A stretch of 64,000 nucleotides of DNA from Klebsiella pneumoniae (GCA_945861635.1 CAMAWH010000003.1:1-64000), one strand, 5' to 3'; counted from the stretch's first letter, positions 48,041 through 56,583 are shown. Notes: a model not told the origin generated them from the sequence alone. Numbers and translations are program-made.

Positions 48041-48886
48041 CTACAACCGCCGCGCCAACGTCTTCAGGTGCTCAAACGCCGGTGCGCGACGGGCCGGATC
48101 TTCTAGAATCTCGGCCGGGTGAAACGTCGTGACGACGTCCGCGTTGGCCCACCGCGACCAACCGCCGACGACCCCGCTCGTCAGCGCAATCGAGTCGCGC
48201 CCCAGCGCCAGGACGATGCGCGCTTTTACGATCTCCACCTGGCGACGGACCAACGCGCCGCAGTTCCCGCAGGCCGGCGTCGGCAGTAGAAACACATCTG
48301 TCGGCTCCAAGGCCAGCACCTTCACCAGCATTTTCCCAAACATTTCCTCCGCCGGGCCCGACATCGGCGCCGCAACCACGACCAATCGCGGGCGCAGCGG
48401 CCCCGCGCTCCGAGGTGCCGGGGCACCACAGCCGGCGCAAAACGGCGCAGCCTCTCGAAACAACTTCTCCAGTTCGTCCGCCGGGTCCGCGAGCACAGCC
48501 GCCCACCGTCCGAGCAGGCCCCCGCCAGCGGCGGGCGCCGCTGCCACGGGACCGACCGGAGCGGCAGGGCGCGGCGCCACGGCGGGCGGCGGAATCGGCG
48601 CAGCGGCCGGTCCGGGCGCGGAAAATCTGCCGGTACGTCCGAGATTCTCAGGCCGGGCTACCACAGCGCGCGGCGGCGGACCGTCGTGTCGGGCGGGGGT
48701 CGGCACCGCGAACCGGGGGCTCGCACTACGGCTGGGCGGGGACTCCAGAGTCTCGCCACGCTCCCCTGCTGGCAACGCAACGCCGCCGTCCATCCGGTAC
48801 CCCTCCAGGAGCGCGTGCAGGTCGGCCACGACCTCCGCAAAATCCTCCGCAAGCGCCGTAGCCCCGTCGTCCATCGTCCAGTGCAT
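48041..48886 (-). CDS. uracil-DNA glycosylase superfamily protein (degenerate)
   Basis: The 281 aa protein has a long Pro/Ala-rich linker (about 40-125) before a UDG-like domain: RLVVVAAPMSGPAEEMFGKM (motif A region), LEPTDVFLLPTPACGNCGAL, ARIVLALGRDSIAL and VVTTFHPAEILEDPARRAPA (motif B with HPA). The GExPG catalytic loop of family 4 is not intact, so activity may be lost. Two CxxC pairs (FCAGCG and ACGNCG) could bind an Fe-S cluster or zinc. The start could be ATG 48886 or 48901, overlapping the divergent maf start. Confidence 0.7.
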   Translation of the reverse strand: MHWTMDDGATALAEDFAEVVADLHALLEGYRMDGGVALPAGERGETLESPPSRSASPRFAVPTPARHDGPPPRAVVARPENLGRTGRFSAPGPAAAPIPPPAVAPRPAAPVGPVAAAPAAGGGLLGRWAAVLADPADELEKLFREAAPFCAGCGAPAPRSAGPLRPRLVVVAAPMSGPAEEMFGKMLVKVLALEPTDVFLLPTPACGNCGALVRRQVEIVKARIVLALGRDSIALTSGVVGGWSRWANADVVTTFHPAEILEDPARRAPAFEHLKTLARRL

Positions 48887-48899
48887 TAAGCCGCTGGCC

Positions 48900-49484
48900 A
48901 TGTTCCCGCCTGCGTTTCCGCCCCTCGTTCTTGCGTCCGGCTCGGTCTGGCGGCGCCAGATGCTCGCCGACGCCGGCATCGTCGTCACGGCGACGCCCGC
49001 CGACATGGATGAGGACACCATCGAGGCGAGCGATCCCGAAGCCCTCGCCCGTGCGCGCGCCGTGGCGAAGGCGCACGCCGTACACCGAAGTGGACAATGC
49101 ACCATCGCTGCGGATCAGGTCGCCCACCTGGACGGCGTCGCGTTCGGCAAGCCGCTGGACCCCGCCGACCACCGCGCCAGACTGCGCTCGCTGCGCGGGC
49201 GCACGCACACGCTGACGACGGCGCTCGTCGTGATGCGTGAAAACATTGAGGTCGTCGCAGTTCATTCCTTCGTCAGCTTTCGAGCGGACCTTTCAGATGC
49301 AGAAATCGACGTGTATGTCCACACGGGAGAGGGTAGCGGTTGCGCGGGCGGCTACCGAGCCGAAGGACGCGGCGCCCAGCTCATCGCGCGCGTCGAAGGC
49401 GATTGGTGGAACGTCATCGGCCTTCCGCTGTACGATCTGGTGAGCATCCTGCGCGCCGGGGGATGGCGCCCGATCTTCTCTTGA
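48900..49484 (+). CDS. maf: Maf-like nucleotide pyrophosphatase
   Basis: Maf proteins hydrolyse non-canonical or modified nucleoside triphosphates. The 194 aa protein starts FPPLVLASGSVWRRQMLADAG and has CTIAADQVAHLDGVAFGKPL, a short RSLRGRTHTLTTALVV strand-loop and GCAGGYRAEGRGAQLIARVE, then VIGLPLYDL. The order of motifs is normal. The start overlaps the divergent UDG-like gene. Confidence 0.9.
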   Translation: MFPPAFPPLVLASGSVWRRQMLADAGIVVTATPADMDEDTIEASDPEALARARAVAKAHAVHRSGQCTIAADQVAHLDGVAFGKPLDPADHRARLRSLRGRTHTLTTALVVMRENIEVVAVHSFVSFRADLSDAEIDVYVHTGEGSGCAGGYRAEGRGAQLIARVEGDWWNVIGLPLYDLVSILRAGGWRPIFS

Positions 49485-49518
49485 CGTATGCTCGGGGCGC
49501 CCGGCGGAGATGCGCGCA

Positions 49519-51516
49519 ATGACAACCCGAGCGGTCGGAATCGACCTCGGCACGACTTTCTCGGCCATCGCCCACGTCAACAAGTTTGGTGTGCCGGAGA
49601 TCCTCCACAACGCCGAGGGTGAGCGGATCACGCCGTCCGTCGTGCTGTTTGAAGGTGATGACATCATCATCGGGACCTACGCCAAACAGTCGGCGGTGGC
49701 CTACCCCGAGCAGGTGGTGGAGTTCATCAAGCGGCACATGGGAGACGACGACTATCAGTTCGAGTATCGGCAGGAATCGTACACTCCCGAGAAGCTATCC
49801 AGCTTTATCCTATCAAAGCTGAAACACGACGCGGAGCTTCGCCTCGGACATCGCGTCGATCAGGCCGTCATCACCGTTCCCGCCTATTTCGGAGACAAGC
49901 AGCGCCGCGCCACCATGCGCGCGGGAGAGCTTGCGGGTCTTCAGGTGCTCGCGCTGCTGAACGAACCGACAGCGGCGGCGTTCGCCTACGGACTTGCCAA
50001 CCCCGGCGTAAACAAGAAGGTGATGGTCTTCGACCTCGGCGGCGGCACGTTCGACGTGTCCATCGTGAACGTCGACGGCCCCGAGATCACCGTCCTGGCG
50101 ACCAACGGAGATCACCAGCTCGGCGGCAAGGAATGGGATGACGCCCTGATCAAGTATGCGGCGGACCAGTTCAAGCAGCGGCATGCGATCGACCCGCTCG
50201 ACGATCTCGCCGCCTACCACGACCTCCGCCAAAAGTGCACGAGCGCCAAGCTCTCGCTCACCAAACGCCCGCGCGTCAACCTGTTCTACGATTACCGCGG
50301 GAAGATCCTGCGCTCCGAGATCACCCGGGAGAAATTCGAAGACCTGACGGGGGCGTTGCTCTCGCGGTGTGAGGCGTTGACAAAAGACGTCCTCGACGAC
50401 GCGAAGCTCACCACGGATGACATCGATACCGTCGTGCTTGCGGGCGGATCGACGCGCATGCCGATGGTCCGCGAAATGCTCAAGCGGATGTGGGGTCGCG
50501 ACCCGGCGACGGACATCAACCCCGACGAGTGTGTCGCGCTCGGAGCCGCGCTTACGGCCGCAATTGAGGCCTCCCGCCTGCTCGGTGAGGCGCCGCCAGT
50601 GGATATCCGCACCCATGACGTGACTTCGCACTCGCTCGGGATGGTGGTTTTTCGCGACGGCCGCTTGTACAACTCAAGGATTATTGAGCGAAATAGTCGA
50701 ATTCCGTGTGAGCGCACGCGTGACGACTACGTGACGACCCACGACGGCCAAACCACGATGGACCTTTGGCTCGTGCAGGGAGAAAACGACGATCCGCTCG
50801 ACTGCAACGTGCTCGGGCACTTTGAATTCTACGGCATTCCGATGCGAGACGCAGCGAAATCGCGGCTCGCCGTCACCTTCCGGTACAACGCCAACGGAAT
50901 CGTGGAAGTCGAGGCGATGGACCTCGATTCTGGGCAGACGCTCGCCCATCGGCTTGCCGCCGGTGCGGTGACGCTTGAGGATCTGGCGCGCAACCGGGCG
51001 CCGATGAACGTCGTCCTGCTGATTGATTGCTCGGGGTCCATGTACGGTGCAAACATCGAGGCAGCGCGACAGGCGGCGCTCTCCTTCTCTGAGCGGACGC
51101 TGGGTCCGAACAGGCAAATCTCCGTCGTCGCCTTTCCAGGCGGCGTCGTGTGCCCGCTGACGGCGGACCTGAAGAAGCTTCGCGAGTCCGTCACTGCATT
51201 GACGCCCATCGGCTCCACGCCGCTGGCCGCGGGCCTGGCCGCCGCGCGTGAGCTCATGAAGTCGCGTGCCGGCGTGCAGCGGGTTTTCGTCGTTCTTACC
51301 GATGGACATCCGGACGATCCGGAAGCGGCCATCACCGAGGCGCACCGCATTCGAACGAACGGAGGCCGGATCGTGACCATCGGCGTCGGCCAGCAGGTCC
51401 ACCCCGAGTTCCTCCGAGGCCTCGCGTCACGCCAGGAGGACTACCATTTCTGCAGCGAGTCCGTGGACTTGCAGGGCACCTTTATCAACCTCGCCACCGA
51501 ACTCGCGGGAGACTGA
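49519..51516 (+). CDS. Hsp70-von Willebrand A domain fusion
   Basis: The 665 aa protein has an Hsp70 nucleotide-binding domain (1 to about 370; GIDLGTTFSAI, VFDLGGGTFDVSI, VVLAGGSTRMPMV) and a substrate-binding beta domain (about 375-485; TSHSLGMVVF, TTMDLWLVQGEND). Instead of the alpha lid it has a vWA domain (about 497-660) with an intact MIDAS: LIDCSGSM, then the Thr of IGSTPLAAG, then LTDGHPDD. A MIDAS binds divalent metal and protein ligands. ATG 49519 is chosen because GGAG lies nine bases upstream, while ATG 49510 touches it. The first gene of a chaperone cluster, with a GrpE-like gene four bases downstream. Confidence 0.9.
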   Translation: MTTRAVGIDLGTTFSAIAHVNKFGVPEILHNAEGERITPSVVLFEGDDIIIGTYAKQSAVAYPEQVVEFIKRHMGDDDYQFEYRQESYTPEKLSSFILSKLKHDAELRLGHRVDQAVITVPAYFGDKQRRATMRAGELAGLQVLALLNEPTAAAFAYGLANPGVNKKVMVFDLGGGTFDVSIVNVDGPEITVLATNGDHQLGGKEWDDALIKYAADQFKQRHAIDPLDDLAAYHDLRQKCTSAKLSLTKRPRVNLFYDYRGKILRSEITREKFEDLTGALLSRCEALTKDVLDDAKLTTDDIDTVVLAGGSTRMPMVREMLKRMWGRDPATDINPDECVALGAALTAAIEASRLLGEAPPVDIRTHDVTSHSLGMVVFRDGRLYNSRIIERNSRIPCERTRDDYVTTHDGQTTMDLWLVQGENDDPLDCNVLGHFEFYGIPMRDAAKSRLAVTFRYNANGIVEVEAMDLDSGQTLAHRLAAGAVTLEDLARNRAPMNVVLLIDCSGSMYGANIEAARQAALSFSERTLGPNRQISVVAFPGGVVCPLTADLKKLRESVTALTPIGSTPLAAGLAAARELMKSRAGVQRVFVVLTDGHPDDPEAAITEAHRIRTNGGRIVTIGVGQQVHPEFLRGLASRQEDYHFCSESVDLQGTFINLATELAGD

Positions 51517-51520
51517 CGGC

Positions 51521-52012
51521 ATGTCCACGATCGATGCGAAGTTGGAAGAGATTCAGACGCTATTGCGGGACCAGCTGAAGAACGACGACATCCAGCGTAA
51601 GGCATTTGACACGCTCTATGAGGAGCTGCGCCAGTACAAGGAAGACTTCATGTTTCAGGCCGAGAAGCCGTTTCTTCTCGACCTGCTCCTGTTCTACGAC
51701 TCGCTGAACTGGTTCCACCAATCGCTCCAAAAGCGAGAGATGAGCCCGGACGTCGTCAGTGACAGCTTCCAGTATCTGCTCGACGAGTTTCTGGAGCTGC
51801 TCTACCGTCGCGACGTCGTGCCGGCGGAAGGTTCCGAGAAGTTTGATCGAAAGCTCCATAAAGCGGTAAGGGTCGTTCCAGCGGCTACGCCAGCGGACGA
51901 CTGGAAGATCGAATCCGTACTCAAACGCGGCTTCGTTCGCGCGGATCGGCAGTTGAGGGCGGAGGAAGTCGCGGTCTTCCGCATCGGCGCCGACGGGTCC
52001 ACCAAGGAGTAG
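51521..52012 (+). CDS. GrpE-like nucleotide exchange factor
   Basis: The 163 aa protein looks like GrpE: a short N-terminal coiled coil (KLEEIQTLLRDQLKNDD), long helices (FDTLYEELRQYKEDFMFQAE, LLDLLLFYDSLNWFHQSL, QYLLDEFLELLYRRDVVP) and the beta-wing domain EGSEKFDRKLHKAVRVVP, IESVLKRGFVRADRQLRAEE, VAVFR. The long N-terminal acidic helix of E. coli GrpE is cut to about 30 residues. It sits between two Hsp70 genes (gaps of four and one bases), so it probably serves them. The GrpE call rests on pattern, not on a database search. Confidence 0.75.
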   Translation: MSTIDAKLEEIQTLLRDQLKNDDIQRKAFDTLYEELRQYKEDFMFQAEKPFLLDLLLFYDSLNWFHQSLQKREMSPDVVSDSFQYLLDEFLELLYRRDVVPAEGSEKFDRKLHKAVRVVPAATPADDWKIESVLKRGFVRADRQLRAEEVAVFRIGADGSTKE

Positions 52013-52013
52013 G

Positions 52014-53684
52014 ATGGCTGACGAATCCATCATCCTCGGGATCGACCTCGGAACGACTTTTTCCGCGATGGCATATGTGGATCGCCACGGCAAGCCCTCG
52101 ATCCTGCCAAACGGAGAGGGCCACGCCACCACCCCGTCCGTCATCCATTTTTACGACAGCGACGCGTGCGTAGTCGGCGAAGAAGCCGTGAAGATGGTGG
52201 TCGTTGATGCTCCGAACGTCGTCCGGTTCATCAAGCGCAACATGGGAGAGTCCGACTATTCGCTCGATTTCTTCGGAAAGCCGTACACGCCGCAGGAACT
52301 ATCAGCCATCATCCTACGAAAGTTGAAGGACGACGCGGAGGAAGCGCTCGGATTTGCCGTGCGCGACGCTGTGGTTACCGTGCCCGCATATTTCAATTCC
52401 GCGCAGCGCGGCGCAACCGCGGAGGCGGGCAACCTCGCCGGCCTCAACGTGTTGTCGATCATCAATGAGCCGACCGCCGCAGCCATCAGCTACGGCATGG
52501 AAAAACTCGGAGGTGACCGTAACTTTCTCGTCTTTGACCTCGGCGGCGGCACCTTCGACGTGACCGTCATGGAGATCCGCGGCACCACCCTCCGCGCCAT
52601 CGCAAGTGACGGCAACGCGGAGCTGGGCGGAAAGGATTGGGACGATCGCCTTCTGGCCCACGTCGCGGGCAGCTTTCAGTCACAGTTCGGTCAGGATCCG
52701 CTGGACGATCCGCAGCCCTATCAGGAGTTGTATGAACGCTGCCTGCACGCCAAGATCTCGCTGTCCACCAAGCCGCGCGCGGTCATTCCCGTCAATTACA
52801 GGGGGCATCGTGCGGTCGTTCCGGTCACGCGTGAGGAATTCGAGGGCTTGACCCGCGATCTCATCGAACAGTGCGAGGACACCTGCAACATCGTCCTCGA
52901 AAAGGCGCGGCTACGCTGGCAAGACCTCGACGATGTGATTCTCGCGGGCGGCTCCACGCGCATGCCCATGGTTCAAAGCATGCTGCGTCGCCTGTCCGGA
53001 AAGGAGCCGGCGCCAGGCGTAAATCCTGATGAATGTGTCGCGCTTGGCGCCGCGCTCGCCGGCGTTTTTCGCCATCGTCCCCAGCACCCGGCGATCCAGG
53101 CGTACCGCGCGGCCATGGTGGCGGGCCGCGGAACAAGCGAACTGGAGATCCAGGATCCCAGCAGTGATGTGCCCGACGCGACGCATGCCAATCCTCCCGG
53201 GCCCGCCAACGCCGACAGCGAAATCGAGGTCGCGCCGAGGACGCCGTTCGGCCTGCCCGGCGTGCGCATCACCGATGTGGTGACCCACTCGCTCGGAATC
53301 GTGGTTCTGGACGCGAGCCTGAACGAACGAATCGTCAATCTGATCCCCGAATCCACGCCACTGCCCTGTGAAAAGCGCGGCCGATTTGCCTACGCCTACG
53401 ACAACATGACGGCCGTTCGAGTGGAGGTGACGGAAGGTCAGGGCGAATCCCGCGATGAGGTCGTTGTCATCGGAGAAGTCGTGCTCGACAACCTGCCGCC
53501 GCGCCCAAGGGGTACCGCGATCGAGGTCGTCTACCGCTACACCGTGAACCAGATCCTCGAGGTCGACGTTACGGACGTGGAGACGCGCCAAACGCGCCAG
53601 GCGCGGATCAACCTGCGCGGCGGCATCGCCGAGGCGGATCTTCCCGCTGCCCGCGAGCGTGTCTCAGCAGCGAACATCCACTGA
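52014..53684 (+). CDS. Hsp70-family protein without lid
   Basis: The 556 aa Hsp70 has a nucleotide-binding domain to about residue 350 (GIDLGTTFSAMAYVD, VFDLGGGTFDVTV, VILAGGSTRMPMVQ), then an inserted acidic, Pro-rich linker of about 60 residues (SELEIQDPSSDVPDA, PGPANADSEIEVAPRT), then a substrate-binding beta domain (VVTHSLGIVVLD, VRVEVTEGQGESRDEV) to the end. The alpha lid is missing. It is closely related to the Hsp70-vWA protein (shared MPMV and NPDECVALGAAL), so the two likely arose by duplication. An AAGGAG box precedes its ATG. Confidence 0.9.
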   Translation: MADESIILGIDLGTTFSAMAYVDRHGKPSILPNGEGHATTPSVIHFYDSDACVVGEEAVKMVVVDAPNVVRFIKRNMGESDYSLDFFGKPYTPQELSAIILRKLKDDAEEALGFAVRDAVVTVPAYFNSAQRGATAEAGNLAGLNVLSIINEPTAAAISYGMEKLGGDRNFLVFDLGGGTFDVTVMEIRGTTLRAIASDGNAELGGKDWDDRLLAHVAGSFQSQFGQDPLDDPQPYQELYERCLHAKISLSTKPRAVIPVNYRGHRAVVPVTREEFEGLTRDLIEQCEDTCNIVLEKARLRWQDLDDVILAGGSTRMPMVQSMLRRLSGKEPAPGVNPDECVALGAALAGVFRHRPQHPAIQAYRAAMVAGRGTSELEIQDPSSDVPDATHANPPGPANADSEIEVAPRTPFGLPGVRITDVVTHSLGIVVLDASLNERIVNLIPESTPLPCEKRGRFAYAYDNMTAVRVEVTEGQGESRDEVVVIGEVVLDNLPPRPRGTAIEVVYRYTVNQILEVDVTDVETRQTRQARINLRGGIAEADLPAARERVSAANIH

Positions 53685-53779
53685 ATCCCGACGAGCGCGG
53701 CGATTCGAGGAGCGCCACCGCGCAAGCATTGCTCTTGACGGGTTGACGGATCGCCCCGCACGGGCAAAGGTTCGGCGCA

Positions 53780-55774
53780 ATGGAACGACGTGAGCTCGAC
53801 GACATCGAGCGATTCCTTACTACGGTGGGTCATCCCACGCTGCTGGCGTACTACGGTCTCACCGAGTCCGGAACGCCAGAAGACCGTGAGGCGGCCGTCA
53901 AGAAGCGCCGCGCGTGGGCGCAGGGCCAACAGGCCAACCCGAAATTCAAGGCGGAAGCTCTCTTTCTGATCAAGAACAATACGACGCTGAAGCGCCTCCT
54001 GGTAATGGACTTCGATGCGTATCGTCAGCACTTCATCGACGTCGCCTCGGCGAAGAATGTAGACGAGCTGTCCCAATTCATCCGCGGCGCGCTGGCAAAC
54101 GCGGTTTTGACCGCCCAGGGAGAAGCAGCCGCTCGGCACCACGGGCGCGCCCTCGGCCTCGACGACGCCGTCGTGGGTGCGCGCATCGATGAATTGCTCA
54201 ACGAGATGGGGGCCGTGCGGGGCGACTTCGAGGACGACGCGATTCCTGGCAGTGCAGCAGCGGTCGATTATTACGCCGTCCTCGATGTCTCGCCGTTCGC
54301 AACACCGGCCGAATTGGAGTTGGCGTACCGGGCGAAATACCGATGGGCGCGCAACGTGAAGGACCTGAAACGGTCCGGCGAGGTCTTGTCCAACCTCGAC
54401 GATGGCTGGCGGATCCTGAAGGATCCCGCAAAACGTGACCGCTACGACGAGATGCGCGCCCAACTGCGAGAGGTCACCGACGAAGTCGAGCGACACGCCG
54501 CAAAGCTCAATCAACTCCTCGAAGACGAGCGTCAGGCGGAGCCGCCGGACCCGCCGGCGATCTCGATGGGGCCGCCGACGGAGTACGCGCCCCGCCACGT
54601 GGTGCCCACCACGACCGATGAAACGCGGCTCCCGACGACCCCGGTGAGGTCCGGCGGAGCGGTAAGCGGCGCGGTGCCAACGGAGCCGGCCTCCCCCCTT
54701 GTTACCGGGCGCCCCGTGGACGTCGTACGGACGCCGGACGCGATGAAGGAAGCGAGAGAGAACGCGCCGCCGAAGCCCAGAGACGCGCCGGTTCCACAGA
54801 TTGCCGGTCGAACCATCGGGATCGCCGACGGACCGCAAGCTGTACGAGAGCGCGCGCCGCGCTTGCAGGTACAAGGCGCAACGATGCTTCGAATGACCGT
54901 TGGTCGGCGGACGACCGACTACGGCCTCCAGATCGTGAATGTCGGGCAGGGAAAGATGCCAGGAAAGCTGGTCACCGACTCGCCGTGGCTGGTGCCGCAA
55001 AAGCTCTGGCTCGAACCGGGAGCGCGTGAACAAACGATTGTTGTGTCCGTCCGGCCGGAGCGCATGGCGCGGCGGACGATGACTGGTACGGTCACCGTGG
55101 TCGCCGACCACGGGGAAAGGCGGGTGATCACGTTCGACGTGCGAAAGCGGGGATACGCCGTTCCACTGCTTTTGCTGCTATTGCTGGTGAGCGCCGTGGG
55201 CGTTGCCGGCCTTGCCGTGGAGGCCAACCAGCCGCCGGCAGCGCCGCTGTCGCCCGCGCTGCTGCTCACCGTGGTCCCCTTCGCGGACCGCGTTCTGGTG
55301 GACGGTGTCGACATCGGTAGCGGCTCGACCATCACGGTCGAGGATCCGCACGCCGGTGCGCCGTTCCGCGTCCGTATCGAGACGGATGGCTTCGCCCCGC
55401 ACGAGGAACTCGTGGCCCTCCGCGGATCTCCAATGCAGCGCACCATTCGGCTTGACCTCACCGACAGGATGGACTGGAAGCCCGCGCTCGATGCGACGCG
55501 GACCGACCTCGGACCCCGCGGCGAGAAACTGGCGCGCGCGTTGGCGCCCGTCCTCGCGACGTGCGTGGTTCCACCTGTCAAAAACGCACAAGCAACATTC
55601 CATGCCTTGGCATCTTCGGATGGACAGGTGCGCGGGCTGACCGTCGACGGAGCGAACTTCTCGGTTCCTCCGGCCGCCCCGTGCTTCATGCATGCATTCC
55701 GCGGGATGCGAGTGGGCGGATTCGAGGGGGACTACGCCCAGATCGACATCGACCTGAAGCTGCCGGCTCCATGA
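53780..55774 (+). CDS. membrane protein: J-like domain, Ig-like, TM helix, PEGA
   Basis: The 664 aa protein begins with a helical domain (about 5-85, HPTLLAYYGLTESGTPEDRE) that may itself be a degenerate J-like fold. At 163-232 there is a J domain (DYYAVLDVSPFATPAELELA, then NLDDGWRILKDPAKRDRYDE), but the His-Pro-Asp tripeptide that stimulates Hsp70 is absent. A Pro-rich linker follows, then an Ig-like domain (about 370-455, VNVGQGKMPGKLVTDSPWLV), one membrane helix (about 460-482, VPLLLLLLLVSAVGVAGLAV), a PEGA domain (about 494-550, VDGVDIGSGSTITVEDPHAG) and a periplasmic tail. It ends overlapping the next start by four bases. It probably anchors the neighbouring Hsp70s. Confidence 0.78.
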   Translation: MERRELDDIERFLTTVGHPTLLAYYGLTESGTPEDREAAVKKRRAWAQGQQANPKFKAEALFLIKNNTTLKRLLVMDFDAYRQHFIDVASAKNVDELSQFIRGALANAVLTAQGEAAARHHGRALGLDDAVVGARIDELLNEMGAVRGDFEDDAIPGSAAAVDYYAVLDVSPFATPAELELAYRAKYRWARNVKDLKRSGEVLSNLDDGWRILKDPAKRDRYDEMRAQLREVTDEVERHAAKLNQLLEDERQAEPPDPPAISMGPPTEYAPRHVVPTTTDETRLPTTPVRSGGAVSGAVPTEPASPLVTGRPVDVVRTPDAMKEARENAPPKPRDAPVPQIAGRTIGIADGPQAVRERAPRLQVQGATMLRMTVGRRTTDYGLQIVNVGQGKMPGKLVTDSPWLVPQKLWLEPGAREQTIVVSVRPERMARRTMTGTVTVVADHGERRVITFDVRKRGYAVPLLLLLLLVSAVGVAGLAVEANQPPAAPLSPALLLTVVPFADRVLVDGVDIGSGSTITVEDPHAGAPFRVRIETDGFAPHEELVALRGSPMQRTIRLDLTDRMDWKPALDATRTDLGPRGEKLARALAPVLATCVVPPVKNAQATFHALASSDGQVRGLTVDGANFSVPPAAPCFMHAFRGMRVGGFEGDYAQIDIDLKLPAP

Positions 55775-56583
55775 GCCGGACGCTGACCGTCGAGCAGCTG
55801 CGCGAACGGGCGCTCTCGTTGATGGATGGTGATCCGGATGAGGCCGTACGCGCCGTCGAGGAGGCGCTGGAACGCCAACCCGACGCGGAGGGGTTCTACG
55901 TTTGCGGCGTTGTTCTATGTGAAGTGGGCGACGCGCAGGAAGGCATCGGCGCCTTGCGAAGGGCCGTAGAGATGGACCCCACGCTTCCCGACGCCGCGTA
56001 CACGCTGGCGCGCGAGGAATTCGCCCGGTATCAGTTCGAAGAAGCGCGTGAGCATGTCAGTCTGGCCTTGCGCCTCGATCCGCATCATGCGGACGCCCGG
56101 TACCTGCGCGCTTGCCTGCGCGAACGACGCGGCGATCACGACGGGGCTCTCCGAGACTATCAATCGGCGGCTCTCTCCGAACCGGTGGACCTGCCGATGC
56201 CGATTCCGCTCGCGGACGAGGAGATCGACGCGGTCGTCGATAGTGTGCTTGGGGAACTACACCCCTCCCTCCGCCGCTACCTGCAGGACGTCGCGATCAT
56301 TGTTGAGGACGTTCCGCCCATCGAGGTGCTCGAGGACATCGTTGACGGCGCGCACCCGACGGACCTGCTCGGCTGCTTCAGCGGCCATTCGCTCGTCGAG
56401 CGTGACTCCGCCGACCCGTGGACCGCGCTCCCCGCTACGATCACCATCTACCGCAGGAACCTCGCCCGAATCGCGCAAGATCGCGACGAGTTGCACAACG
56501 AGCTGCGTGTGACGCTTCTCCACGAGATTGGACACTTCCTCGGACTGGACGAGGTCGACCTGGCCGAGCGCGGGTTGGACTAG
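55771..56583 (+). CDS. TPR-zincin metallopeptidase (Zincin_1/DUF1025 type)
   Basis: The 270 aa protein has three or so TPR motifs (about 20-135: PDEAVRAVEEALERQPDAEG, EGIGALRRAVEMDPTLPDAA, EAREHVSLALRLDPHHADAR). These are followed by a zincin domain with LADEEIDAVVDSVLGELHPS, VEDVPPIEVLEDI and the catalytic helix LLHEIGHFLGLDE, an HExxHxxGLD/E signature. It belongs with Zincin_1-type small metallopeptidases. ATG overlaps the J-protein stop (ATGA), so the protease is translated with the chaperone anchor. It ends with LAERGLD and is followed by tRNA-Ala. Confidence 0.85.
   Translation: MSRTLTVEQLRERALSLMDGDPDEAVRAVEEALERQPDAEGFYVCGVVLCEVGDAQEGIGALRRAVEMDPTLPDAAYTLAREEFARYQFEEAREHVSLALRLDPHHADARYLRACLRERRGDHDGALRDYQSAALSEPVDLPMPIPLADEEIDAVVDSVLGELHPSLRRYLQDVAIIVEDVPPIEVLEDIVDGAHPTDLLGCFSGHSLVERDSADPWTALPATITIYRRNLARIAQDRDELHNELRVTLLHEIGHFLGLDEVDLAERGLD

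Noticed and set aside
49481-49486. TTGACG before the Hsp70-vWA gene as a -35 box
   Set aside because: No plausible -10 hexamer lies 16-18 bases downstream; overlaps the maf stop.
53537-55111. 524 aa open frame opposite the J-PEGA gene
   Set aside because: Antisense shadow, no domain; the plus-strand frame has a full set of domains.
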